From NCBI GenBank assembly GCA_029582165.1, contig CM055877.1:7245855-7309854 (forward strand): 64,000 nt of DNA, read 5' to 3'. The translations under genes and the position numbers were made by a program. Source of the stretch: Portulaca oleracea. Lineage: Eukaryota; Streptophyta; Magnoliopsida; Caryophyllales; Portulacaceae. The first letter of the stretch is position 1. Each line of letters opens with the position of its first letter. This document shows, piece by piece, positions 1-10,849 of this stretch. The notes under the pieces are model-generated. The model made no database searches, was not told the origin of the DNA, and saw only the letters and a list, made by a program, of their open reading frames with translations.

Positions 1-140
1 AATATAATTTTTTTTTTGGACCACCACAATACAAATTGAAAGTAGGGATTATTTTCATCCAATTTGCAAAAGTAAGGATTATTAGAATCCAATTTCCCTT
101 ATATATTGTTAATTAAGTGTACGTACACCAACAAACTTTT

Positions 141-746
141 ATTTGCATTTTTTACCCCGAAGTATATGGGTATTTATATTCTGGACCCTTGGTTTTCATT
201 GTTTGTTTTTAGAGCCCAATACTTCATGGTTGAATAAAAACGGACCTTAAAGTTTGTAGTTTGAAAAAAAAGGTACATGTACTGTTTTTCTTTTGCTTCC
301 CATGTTTGAATTTATCTCTCGATTAGCGTCAAACTTCAGGAGTAAGGTTAAAATTGAAATTGAAGCTATAATACACTTCTTTTATTTATGTCGAAACAAA
401 TTAGACCCTGAAGTACCCAGTGTCTCCGTAGTTCCGGCATGAATGAGTGAGGTGTATTACAGAAGCGTCTAATTAGTTCCGACATGAATAAGAGAGGTGT
501 ATTACAACTTCAATATTAGTTTTAACCTTAGTCCTGAAGTTTGGCGCTAATCGGGAGATAAATTCAAACATGGGAAGAAAAAGTAAAACAGTACACAGAC
601 CTTTTTCTTCAAACTACAAACTTTAAGGTCCTTTTTTATTCAACCATAAACTTTAGAGTACTAAAAATAAACAATGAAAATCAAGGGTCCATAATATAAA
701 TACCCCTATACTTCAGGGTTCAAAATGTAAAAAAAAAAAAAAAACC
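141..746. mobile_element. Foldback MITE, long inverted arms (copy 1)
   Basis: The two arms are imperfect reverse complements over most of their length. The left arm has GCATTTTTTACCCCGAAGTA, and the right arm ends with the mirrored TACTTCAGGGTTCAAAATG followed by a poly-A tract. The middle repeats a motif around ATACACTTCTTTTATTTATG in both orientations. It is a diverged relative of the element at 19846-20404, with the same arm order and the same core. No clear target-site duplication was found here, so the ends are approximate. Confidence 0.75.
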
Positions 747-958
747 CTCATAAATGAGTGGATATATAGTTAATTTGACATTGCAAATGTTATATAAGTG
801 ATAATATAACAGAGGGAGGAGGGAGTACATACCTAACTTGTTGGTGACTATACACAAAGATCTTGCTAGTGGTAAGTGTATGCATGCACTCTTCCGCTTC
901 TTCCCACTCCGTATTTATAGTAAACGTTATGCAAGTTAATTACATAGGAAATTTTTAC

Positions 959-1199
959 GGGAGCGTTTGGTAGGAACTCCAGGGAAAATTTTCCGTGAGA
1001 AGTTCTTCATGAGAAAGATTTCCCTAGGAAAAACTTCCCTTAGCCCCCCTATGGAAAAATTTCCCTAGGAAAATGGAGAAAGTGGTGGGTCCACCGTGAA
1101 ATTTTTCCCAAGGTCAACCGACACCTAAACATGAGAAAAATAAGTCACTCCGAGAAAATTGACCATTTCCCCGGAGTTATTGACCAACCAAACGCACCC
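959..1199 (+). mobile_element. Tourist-like MITE, GGG(A/T)GCGTTTGGT family, copy 1
   Basis: It is about 241 bp. It starts GGGAGCGTTTGGTAGGAAC and ends with the inverse of GGGTGCGTTTGGTTGG. The body is rich in AAATTTTCC/GGAAAATTT blocks. Three more copies lie at 35663-35882, 40781-41012 and 45611-45835. The flanks here (TTA plus one base on the left, TAA on the right) fit a 3-bp TWA-type duplication only loosely; other copies have a clean TTA duplication. Confidence 0.75.
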
Positions 1200-1477
1200 T
1201 AAAATATAAAAACATGCATGTTGGAGCATCGAATCTCTTAATTAATTGATATGATTCCTAGGCCTACAATTTTAGTTATCTTTCTTCTTCAATTCCTAGC
1301 TTATTGCCTTTATCTTTTAGCTACAATTTAGGATTAAGATGCTGATTTTCTTCTTTAAGTTCTCTTTCGTGAAGATTTGATGCTCCCTAATTACCACAAA
1401 GTAGCTACTACGTGTTGGATTTCACTTTATCTACTCATTATTATAATATATATTGTTGGAAGGAGTCACCACGCGGG

Positions 1478-1563
1478 TATTCTGCGGTATGATGCCGTAT
1501 GGTGTGGTGAAATTGTGGCGGATTGTGGTGTAATTCTGGCGGGTTATTGGTAAGTTGTGCTGA

Positions 1564-1617
<54 letters not shown>

Positions 1618-1800
1618 TAATTGGAAAAAAGTAATTGGAAAAAGTGAGTTGAAATATTGTATTGTTTTTGGATGATAAATATTGTATTGATAATTGTGAA
1701 AAAGTAATTTGTGGTAGGTTGTGGTAAATTGTAGTAAAATGGTATTTTGTGGTGGGTTGTGGCAAACTGCAGTATGCTGTGGCACCGCAGTTTGCCAATC
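1478..1800. mobile_element. Diverged TGCGGTA-family MITE with internal (TA)n
   Basis: The left side has TATTCTGCGGTATGATG and the right side has GGCACCGCAGTTTGCCAA. They resemble the two ends of the intact element at 50052-50282. A pure TA run of about 42 bases (near 1571-1613) sits inside. The ends are not well defined, so this is a relic. Confidence 0.5.
1571..1613. repeat. (TA)n microsatellite
   Basis: An uninterrupted alternating TA tract of about 21 units, inside the relic MITE. Confidence 0.95.
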
Positions 1801-2575
1801 GAAGTTTATGCCATAAAAACTAAGTGATATTTCATCTCAACATTAATTATTGTTAGGATGGGGAACACCTCACTTAACTTATGAACCATGACCTTCCACT
1901 TTCAATTTCTGATACTTTGAAGGAATTCGTTTGATCATTATTATTGTAATAGTTTGGGTTTTGAGCTAATTAAAAGTGTTTGGGAAACCCAATCACGTTT
2001 TGTTATTAAATTATTTATTAACTCTGACCCTTTACCCGCATGTCTAATCCAGCTAAGGGGCTGTTATGCTACTTACTGGGCTTTCAAGCTCATCCCTTCA
2101 TCTTCCTACTTTTTTTTAGCAGTGAAGCGTAGTGGGCCAAAAGGTTGCGTGGGATAAGGTTTCTGTTATTTTAGTTGCTTTATGAGTTAGAAGATTTCAT
2201 TATTTTATATTGTTGCATCCGCGGTGTAATTAAGTATCATTCCTAGTTAGACTGTTCAATAAGGTATTCCTTTCGAGTTAAGTCTATTCTTGTATCTTTG
2301 GTTTGTTCGGTCTTTTGAGCCTTGCATGCTTTTGTGGGGCCTTGTCCTACAGGTGTGCGGCGTCTGTTACCCCTTGGTTCGGGGCGCGACAGTTTCCCTC
2401 TAAAATTTTGTCCATTGTATAGTTCACATTTTGATTTGAATCTAAAGGTTTGCTTTGGTTTGAATGATGACATGAAAATGTTTGCAAATAGACAAACAAT
2501 TGACACTAACTTGATCAGGTTTATGTCAATTTGCAAACAATGAATTAAGTGAGGAACAAACAATGAAAACATGCA
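1801..2575. other. No gene seen; possible old retroelement fragment
   Basis: No convincing coding sequence. On the minus strand around 2240-2540 there is an open stretch of about 109 codons with a basic composition. On the same strand near 2385 is a TCGCGCCCCGAACC-type sequence reminiscent of plant LTR ends. Neither could be tied to a family. Confidence 0.3.
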
Positions 2576-2576
2576 T

Positions 2577-2668
2577 GTTTATGTCTCAACTTCCATATGT
2601 CTGATCAGGTTTATGTCTCAACTTCCATATGCCTGATCAAGTTTATGTCTCATCTTCCATATGTTTGT
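2577..2668 (+). repeat. Three tandem copies of a ~35-bp unit
   Basis: The core TTTATGTCTCAACTTCCATA recurs three times with TG(A/T)TCA between copies, and the third copy has CATC for CAAC. It lies on the 3' side of the MULE. A related TATGTCTCAACTTTCATA occurs near 2771. It could be a subterminal repeat of the element. Confidence 0.7.
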
Positions 2669-3189
2669 TGATAGTAAATTGAATTGCACAAAGCAAATTG
2701 CAAAACAGAGGACATTATCCTGCTGAGTGACACAAATTTAGCAAACACTAATCCAACAAACCATACATATATATGTCTCAACTTTCATATAGCCAGTGTT
2801 TGCAAAAGAAATTGCATTGTTGGTCCTAAATACTAACAGATAGCCATACATAATTGAAACCAAAAATACATAAAGGAGAAACCACTACTGAAGTTAAACC
2901 CTGAACATTGACAGATATGTCTGACATACAATAAAATAGAAACTGAAATAGATAAAACCAGGTTGATGGACCCTTTGTTGGTCCTTTCTTCTTGTCAGAT
3001 TTGTCTTTGTTGTTGCTACCACTCCTAGACTCACTTGGACCCTTCCTACCTTTCCATCTGTTACAATTGTCACCCTGGTCTTCCTTTGTCTGCTACCTTG
3101 ATTAGCATTGGCTCCCCTGCTTCTCTTGGCCCCTGATGCTTCCTTGTTGGTGACAGTTGGTATTAGCTTCCCATTCTCATCCCTAAGCT

Positions 3190-5615
3190 AACCACAGGTT
3201 TTGTAGTTATGTCCTATCCCATCACACGTGGAGCATCTCTTGGTACCATGCCTCTTCCCTTTGTTTTTAGCAAGTTCAAGAACATCTCTGGACTCTCTTC
3301 TTTTGTTTTTTTTTCTTTTCCTGGCTTGCCTTTCTTCTTCAACTCAAATGGTGGATCAAGAACCACATGGTAGGGTCAGGTATGAGACGGATGAATGTGT
3401 CATATAGTTTTTTCTCGACCTTGAACCAAGGTGCAATGAAGTCCTCAACATCTAAGTTATCATAATGGATACACCTTGTTGCATGCTTATATGGTATGCC
3501 AGTTATCTGTCATTTGCAACAAGTGCAAGTGTGCTCATTGAGGTCCACATCATGGTTCACATTCACATCCCATATGTCAAACAAACCCCTCTCAGCATTG
3601 ATGACTACACCACAAGCCCTTGAATCAACAATGGTCCTCCTTACCTTCTTGTCCACGAATGGTGTTATCCTACTTTCCCAAGTACATCCCAATTTGTACC
3701 TCTTATCAAAACAATGGCCAATGACTTTCCTAATTTCTTCCAACATTATCAGTATTGGCCTACCTCTATGTTTGATGATGGCATGATTGAATGACTCCAC
3801 GAAATTGTTCGTGTTGTCATCACTCTTGAGGCTGTGGTCATATTCGAATTTGGCCCAGTTCTCAACAAGCTCTGCATCCCTGAGCCAATTGTATGCAGTT
3901 GTACTTTTCTCTTTGCTCTTCTCCATTGTTGTCTTGAAAACATGCTCTGAGTAAGCATCCACAGCTATGTAGAAGTGGAAGTGGAACCAAGCACCTAAGC
4001 AACCATAGTCAGATCACTCTTGACCAAATTGTATACCATTCCACTTATTGTATACAATTGAACAAATTAAACACTAGTCGTCATATGCAAATTTTTACCT
4101 GGAAATTTGGTAGCAAAGTTTTTGTATAAGTGTAGGACACAAACCCTTCTCCTTGACTGAGAAAAGAACTTGGCTAAAGCATTTTTGATTGACTGATGAA
4201 AAAATTGTAATAAACAATAAACATGTCACAACACAAGTTTAAACACACAAACGTAGAGCAATAAGTGAAGTGAACAATGGTCTAGCATTAGAACCTGGTG
4301 TTTGTCTGCCATGAATGTATACTTGTTTGTTTCTTGGTGTGACTCTAATGCAACAGCCAGTCCATTAACAAAGAATGACCACTCTTCATCATCTTTAGTA
4401 GGGAATACATCATAGGTGAGGGGATATTGTCCATTATTGCCATCTAAACCAATGGCAGTCATCAAAACACCTTTGTAAGGTCCCTTCAAGAAGCAAGCAT
4501 CCAATCCAATCAATCCCCTGCAGTTCTCCTTGAATGTCTTGATTGCGGATCCAATGCATATCTGGATCCTCTTAAAAATGGGATTAAAAGCGGGACCTCT
4601 ATCTATGAACTTGATGAAACAGTTAGACCTTGGATTTGCCTTTGTGAATTCATCACAATATTGAGGTAGTTTCCTATAGCCTTCATCATGATTACCAAAC
4701 AACTCCGCCTTCATCAGCCTAACAGCTCTATAGCAAATGTAATTAGGGACTGCAACCCCAAATCTCTGAAACATAATTGCATGAACTCCCTTGGCATCCA
4801 TGTTGAGGTTTGCCATGAAGTCCTTATTCAGCTGCTTATTCACCCACTCTACACCTGCTCGATGATGAGTTGTTTTCTCATAGCATACATGAACCCCTTT
4901 TACATATTCAATACGCCAAGTGACATTGTCTTGCATCACTGTTGCGTGTATTCTGAAACTGCACTTCTCATTTGAACATGTGTGAGTATATCTATTCTTG
5001 TTGTTCTTCACCTTCTTCAACACTATACCTCTCTGAATTGTGTAAGTCTTCATCACATTTAAGAACTGTTCCTTGCAAGTGAACAAATCCTCAACTTTTA
5101 TGTCAACTTTACAATCTCTACCTTCAGTCCAAACTCTACCGTCACTGTACAATTTGGTCATCTTGCCTGCAAAAGTCATCTTGTGTTGTTCAACTCCTTC
5201 TTCATCAACCACCTACCCCAGTTGTTGTCTTCTCTCTACCTCCTCATCACCATCATCTTCTACATCTGATTCCTCATGTTCGTTAACCTGTGACACTTCC
5301 TCACCAGTCACCGTCACTGTCACCGTCATTTTCTTTTTCTTCTTCTGATGGAATGAAGCCCTCATCAGCACTCTCATCTTCATCCTCTACTTGCCCTGTC
5401 TCATCAAATCCACCTTGGGCAGTCTCATCCTCCTCAAAGAATGCATCAATTTTTGGTATATCTGGCCTTGCAATATCTTGCACTTCCAAAGCATCTAGAC
5501 CCCCAAATTGTTTGGATATAATGTTCAGCAAATAAGGAACAATCTCCATTGCCTTCTTACCTTTACAGTCTTCTTTTTGGAAGGAGTTGAGTGAAATCAA
5601 GAGAGCTGAAAACAA
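3190..5615 (-). pseudogene. MuDR-type MULE transposase, decayed, with two introns
   Basis: In reading order: an acidic N-terminal part (5615-5220) is followed by a MuDR DNA-binding-like region with CSNEKCSFRIHA (5212-4750). Next comes the MULE transposase core, GLDACFLKGPYKG and DVFPTKDDEEWSFF (about 4520-4300). Two GT-AG introns fit exactly, 4294-4193 (102 bp) and 4098-3995 (104 bp). They join ADKHQ to SIKNALAKFF, and KFP to GAWFHFHFY. The C-terminal part has a SWIM-like CTCCK at 3510, then an in-frame TGA where family members usually have Trp, then ITGIPYKHA with Tyr where a zinc-ligand Cys is expected. A CSTCDGIGHNYKTC zinc knuckle follows near 3235-3190 in another frame. No ATG opens the main ORF and a stop lies just upstream of it. 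This is a dead copy of the transposase that cuts and re-inserts MULE DNA. Confidence 0.9.
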
Positions 5616-6094
5616 ACCCTAAAAAATGACTTTCAAATTGAATCAAAGGTTCGAATAAGATTCAAGACATAAATTTGCAATTACACGTGAAAGTCGACAC
5701 GAATAAAACCTTAATCTAACTCTAACCTAAAAATCGAAAACTCTAAAAGTTTGGGGTCTATGGGTTGTCACCCGCACACAGTCCACTCCCTTGTTTCAAT
5801 GTTCCTCTTTGCTTTTATATTCGGATCGCACCTTCTGTCTTCGATTTTCTGCCCTTGCTCTTCTCTTTGTATTGAATGGCGGAGATTGTTCTTGAAACGG
5901 AGATAACCCACTACTTCTAGGGGTTTCATTGGTCGAATTGCAATCGAATATGAGGTGAAAGAGAGAAGTAGATGAGAGGTGGGTGATGAAGTGAGATGGA
6001 GATTGGAGGGTAAGATCATAATTGATAAATGGAATTGCCGAAGGTTAGGGGGCGTTTGAGTTGGGTTTCTGATTTTCGAATAAAGTTGTCAATA

Positions 6095-6350
6095 TTAACA
6101 ACTATGCGACCGTTAAGCGAACAGTCGCTATTTAGCGACCGTTCAGTGAACTTTCTCTAGTTAGCAATCATTGAGTTAGCTGTCGTTAACTAAATGGTCG
6201 CTACTTAGCAGTTGCTCATTGAACGATCGCAACTTAGCGATTGTTCAGTGAACGATCTCTAACAAACAGTCGCATGCCTTTTTTTTTACGACCATTTACT
6301 TATAGGTCGTTGGTGACGTTTGTGTTTTAGCTGTCATACTGTAGTGATTG
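6095..6350 (-). repeat. Subterminal repeat array and probable end of the MULE or a CACTA-like element
   Basis: Variants of TTAGCGACCGTTCAGTGAAC recur about six times in both orientations between 6095 and 6265. Read on the minus strand, the array is preceded by CACTACAGTATGACAGC near 6350, which looks like a terminus. It lies about 0.5-0.7 kb upstream of the transposase remnant. Subterminal arrays of this kind are typical transposase-binding regions. Which superfamily the terminus belongs to is unsure, because CACTAC starts are usual for CACTA elements and not for MuDR. Confidence 0.5.
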
Positions 6351-6689
6351 TAAAGTGGCAAAAAATAATATTCTTAATTTTTTTTGGGTCTATTTTACCA
6401 CTAAACTATACTTTTGACGTTTTGAGATAGTTCAACAACAAAAACAACAAGAAAAAAATCTACGGAATTATTTTTGATATTTTAAAATAGTTTTGAGAAA
6501 ATTTAATGGTTGAACTCGTTAATGCGACTAGATTTCTGATTAAAGTAGCAGTATCCTAGTCCTAGAAAAAAAAAAGGTTATTGTTAGTACTTAGTAGATT
6601 TGGCAATATTAGGGTTTACAACTCGATTACAATTTGGATTAGCAACCAAATCCCGATTTAACAGTCAACAACCAGCCTTGGGTCTCAGC

Positions 6690-6702
6690 CTATATATATA
6701 AC
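6690..6702 (+). promoter_or_regulatory. TATA box of the ankyrin gene
   Basis: CCTATATATATAAC lies about 760 bp before the chosen start codon. Pyrimidine-rich sequence follows, which suits a leader from about 6725. The distance implies a long 5' UTR. Confidence 0.5.
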
Positions 6703-7003
6703 GATCAAGGTAATTGCCAGCGTTTTTCCCACCCACAAAAAACGATTATTCCTTTTCTCCTAATCTCTTTCCTCAAACGCCTTGCCCTTGTTTGCCACCA
6801 CATTCGTCGCCCCCAAACTCCAAACCCTAATCGTCCCCTCAACAATCAATCAATCAATCACATATGTTGATCAATCGCCAATTCAATCGCGGCTTTGTTT
6901 GATTCCCATTCATAATCGAAATCCCCTTCCGATTTTCTGGGCAGTTTGTTTGCTTCGTAATCGGATTCGTTGATTAGGGTTTTTGTGCAAAGTCGAAAAT
7001 ATA

Positions 7004-7138
7004 ATGGTCATAATCTCATTGCCTTCTCAGCTTCCTTGGGTCACGGCTTCTTCCATCATTGTTCTTCCCAATCTTCGTGTTTTTGGTCCTGGTTTGAATC
7101 CTTTTGCTCCTTACAATATGGCTAATCATTCCCGTTAA
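7004..7138 (+). other. Possible upstream ORF in the leader (44 codons)
   Basis: If transcription starts near 6725 and this part is not spliced out, the first long upstream ORF begins here (MVIISLPSQ...) and ends at TAA 7136-7138, 320 bp before the main start. It would lower main-ORF translation. Its inclusion in the mRNA is not shown by sequence alone. Confidence 0.3.
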
Positions 7139-7235
7139 TTTAGAATTATCTCTTTCTTTAATACGTGGTTTTTTCATCCGTGTCGTCTAAAATCGTTGAA
7201 GTTTGGTTGTCTGAGTCGTTCAATTCGTCGAAAGA

Positions 7236-7349
7236 GTATGTAAATCGAAGAATTCCGCAATCTGCGTATTGTCGAATTTCAAAGTTTGCAAAGCGTATGT
7301 AAATCGGAAGGATTTCGGACTCTGCTTGTTGTCGAATTTCAAAGTTTGC
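7236..7349 (+). repeat. 59-bp tandem duplication in the leader of the ankyrin gene
   Basis: Two adjacent units start at GTATGTAAATCG, at 7236 and 7295. Each contains TGTCGAATTTCAAAGTTTGC. They differ at several positions, so the duplication is not recent. Confidence 0.85.
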
Positions 7350-7458
7350 GTTTCGCTTGGCGATTTGAATCCAGTACGAGCCTTTGAATCATCTGGGGGC
7401 GAAATTAGGGCTTTGAGGGGCCGATTGTGGTTATCTAGGGCGTTTAAAGATGTTAGCC

Positions 7459-10399
7459 ATGCCTCACGAAGAACAGGCGGGATTTCCTCGACGAAGATTG
7501 TCGAGAAGGCGGTCGTTTTTGCGTGGTCTTGATACCGATGATAGGGGTTGGACTCCGCTCCATATTGGTGCTCGGAGAGGTAATCTTAAGGAGGTATGTA
7601 ATTTAGCTTCCCTAATTATTGTGTGATTACTTAAACTATGTTCTTGCTTATAGAGATTAAGAAACATAGATAACTTGAGTTATAAAACAATGAAACACCA
7701 TTAAGAAGATTCAAGCAGTTAAGTTCTTTCATGTTCTTGTGTTGTCTAAATGAGTTGCTCAAATATCTTTTTTATGTATGTAGATTATACCTCTGTTCTT
7801 AGTTACGCATGCTTTTGCAATTTTCGTCAGCATTTTCGTTTTTCGAGCTTGAATCAATGTTTATGATATTTGGGATCAGTTGTTTCTTGGACTGAGAGAA
7901 CTATGCTGTTTAGCTACATTCATGTGTTGCTACTTGCTTTTAATGGGCAATCTTGGATTAGAATTGGCTTTGCTCTGTTTTCTATACTATGAATTAGATA
8001 AAATAGCTAGGACTGCGTTTGTGGTTCTTAACTTGAACATTTTGGCTACTCTTACAACCATCACAACTTATGTGAGACCCTTTTGAATCGATCAAACTAT
8101 GTTATCTGTTTTCGTGCAACGTATCTTCCCCCTGACAACGATGGTGTTGTTGCAAGTTACAACATGTAGATAAGTCTTCCATGATGAGGTCTTTTGTTCT
8201 GTATTCTTCCATGTCTTATCATTTTCACATTCCCTTGGTAAATGTTAAAAGGTACTAAAGTGAAATTTCATGAATGTCCAACGCGTCTACTGGTGTTAAT
8301 GCTTTTTAGGTGAAAATCAGTGAACCGTTTCTACCAATTTCTTGTTTGTGGACTCATTTCTGTACTAAGCAGCCTTGTCCTTTCTCAATCCCATCAATTT
8401 TTGTGATTGTTGCTAGCAATTTCCCCTCTGTGCCCCACATGCCTGCATATGTTTCCTTTTAATGCATCAAGTTTCATGCTTGCCTAAGACTAGATTACCT
8501 GAAAGGAAAACAGGCCAGAGATATAGACATTGCATTTGTGTATGTTTTAGATTGGAGCTTCAAGTCTTATTCACAAATTTTTTTGTTACCAAAGACTATA
8601 CTTATTAGACAAGAAGGCGGAGAGGCGGGAGCTTGTTTTCACATATACTGCAATCCATGCTACCTTTATGTAGTAAGTAGATAGTGAGGGGGTAGGGAGG
8701 GAACTTAATATTATGAGTGAAACTTTGTTTTATTGAATTGGATTGCTTGATCACAGCATACAACTACATGCTTCATTTATACAAGCAACAAGATGGTGGA
8801 AAAGCCTAGATATTTCTACCATTACTCACATGTTCATGCTTTTTTTCTTGATTCATGAGCTTTGGCTTATTGTCATGTGCAAAAGAAGGTTATTACACTT
8901 CTTTAAGCTGGCTTTTGGATTGTTTTGTTTAATGAATGAAATGGATCTTTTGATGTCGTCAAACCTGTATAGTGGTTTATGGGTGACAAACTGTTCACTG
9001 ACCTGCTGTGCCAAACTTAGTGAATGTTGGAATGAATTGTTGTCAGAGTGTGTGTTCTATTTGTTTGATCTCTCTTTGTTTAACCTATGAAAGAGGAAGA
9101 ACCTTCTATGATAAGTTATATGCCAAAACCACCACCTCATGGCAGATTGAGAACTGAGAATACGATGGTGTCTATAATTGAGATCCTATGTTTTGCCTAC
9201 GCTAAAAAAACTTTGGTATGGAATTGACTGTATATAAGAGGGGGTATAATAAGGTTCTAGTTTGGGACTACAATCCCCACCTTGTTTGGATCGTGGTAGT
9301 TACGGATTTTATCACCGTTCTTGCCATTTCCTTGAAGGAAAAGGCATCTTTTCTCTTGTAAATGCGTGGGTCTTCTCACCCTTTCTATTTGGGCTAATTG
9401 CAGGTCAAACGATTGCTGAACGAGGGAATGGATGCAAACGTTGCTGCTTGGGGTCCCAAGTTACAGGGGATCACCCCTCTCCACCTTGCTGCTGAAGGAG
9501 GCCACCTCAGAGTTATGGATGTCCTGCTTGAACACGGGGCCAATATTGACGCTAGAACCAAGGGTGCCTGCGGATGTATGTATATACTACTCTCAATCTC
9601 TCTACCAATACCTTCTTTTTTTTTTCCGCTTCAGTTTCTCTCGCTCTTTGCCTCTTGTGGTCTTAGTAAACATAGAGAGGCTCATAATATCAGTCAAAGA
9701 TGTGGTTTCGTGGTTGCCTAGTTGGAAACCACCCCTATCTCCTAACTGCCCACTCTAGACTCAATCCTTGGCGGAAGCAAAAAGTTTCCTATAGGTGGAA
9801 ATTGTGAGGTTGTTAGTCTGTGCTTGTCATCTGACCCTTCCATAGGTGCCAAAATTTAAACTTCCTTTGATTCTTTTTTGTGGAGTAGTGGGTAGCGAAC
9901 GATTTGAAAATTTTGGGTCATTGGTACCCATGTCTTCAATTTAAGGGTACGATTGCTGCATCCGACCCCTCAATACTTCAATTAGGTGGGATTTAGGAGT
10001 ATTGGTTTTGGTTTTTGGCTCGTCATGGACAGTTTAGTACCTACCCTTTGCCTCCGGCCTGTAAGGCTTATTGGTGGGTTACCACTAAGATAGGGGCCAG
10101 TTAACAGGCCAATTTTACCTTGTTCAAAAACCTGGAAAAAAAAAATATACAGAGGCTGATAATGAAAGCTTTGTTTGGCAGGGACTCCCCTTCACTTAGC
10201 AGCAAAGGAAAGGAACAAGGAAGCCGTCAGATTCCTGGTGGAGAACGGTGCGTTCCTGCCACCCGACATTAACGATGCCAGGTTCAACCCGCCAGTTCAC
10301 TACTGCCCTGGCCTCGAATGGGCTTACGAGGAGCTCAAACGTCTACAAGACAGCTCGTCAGCTTCTTCCAGCGACATGTCTTACAGCTCTGAAAACTGA
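7459..10399 (+). CDS. PIA2-like: Ankyrin-repeat protein, phytochrome-interacting PIA1/PIA2 type
   Basis: The exons are 7459-7593, 9404-9575 and 10182-10399; they join in frame to 174 residues with GT-AG borders. The protein has a basic start (RRRLSRRRSF, residues 11-20) and then three ankyrin repeats: GWTPLHIGARRGNL (30-43), GITPLHLAAEGGHL (67-80) and GWTPLHLAAKERNK (102-115). A conserved tail, RFNPPVHYCPGLEWAYEE, is followed by a Ser-rich end. Length, repeat spacing and tail match Arabidopsis PIA1/PIA2, soluble ankyrin adaptors reported to bind phytochrome and affect light responses such as anthocyanin build-up. Intron 1 is long (1810 bp). The start at 7459 is chosen because it opens the frame that leads into the first repeat and precedes the basic segment. 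The role is inferred from the family. Confidence 0.93.
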
Positions 10400-10805
10400 G
10401 TCAGTCCTTGTCCTTCACTTTCACTTTCACTGCCTGCAGCATGGGAACTGCATGTCACTATATTCAACTCGGAACGTGAACAACTGCTGTGATGTCTATC
10501 TGAGTTGGCGTTTACGATTATTGTGGGATGGGTCCGTCTGTCGTCTGTACTTTTGCTTAGTTTGTTTGTGCGCTGTGTCTTGTTCACGTATGTCAGGTAT
10601 TGTGTCTGTAAAGCTATGATGTCTGTCATGTAATAAGGATTTCCGTCTTTCTGAACTGGTTGTGTTTGAGAACGGTATTGTGCTTTTAGGTACTGGAATT
10701 CTGTACCTTATCATTATGAGGTTTGTATGTGCACATTTTCAACCAGACTATTCTACTACAAGTTGTGTGCTTGCGTCGAAATGATCTATATGTTGGGCAG
10801 TATTC

Positions 10806-10811
10806 AATAAA
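10806..10811 (+). terminator. Candidate poly(A) signal of the ankyrin gene
   Basis: AATAAA lies about 410 bp after the stop codon. An earlier GTAATAAGG at about 10630 is a weaker alternative. No transcript evidence is available. Confidence 0.35.
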
Positions 10812-10849
10812 TCTGATTTGTAAGTAGGCCCAAGTTTGATGGCTTGGTT

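Noticed and set aside
2243..2572. 109-codon basic open frame on the minus strand
   Set aside because: It could be part of an old retroelement, but no domain or repeat partner could be shown.
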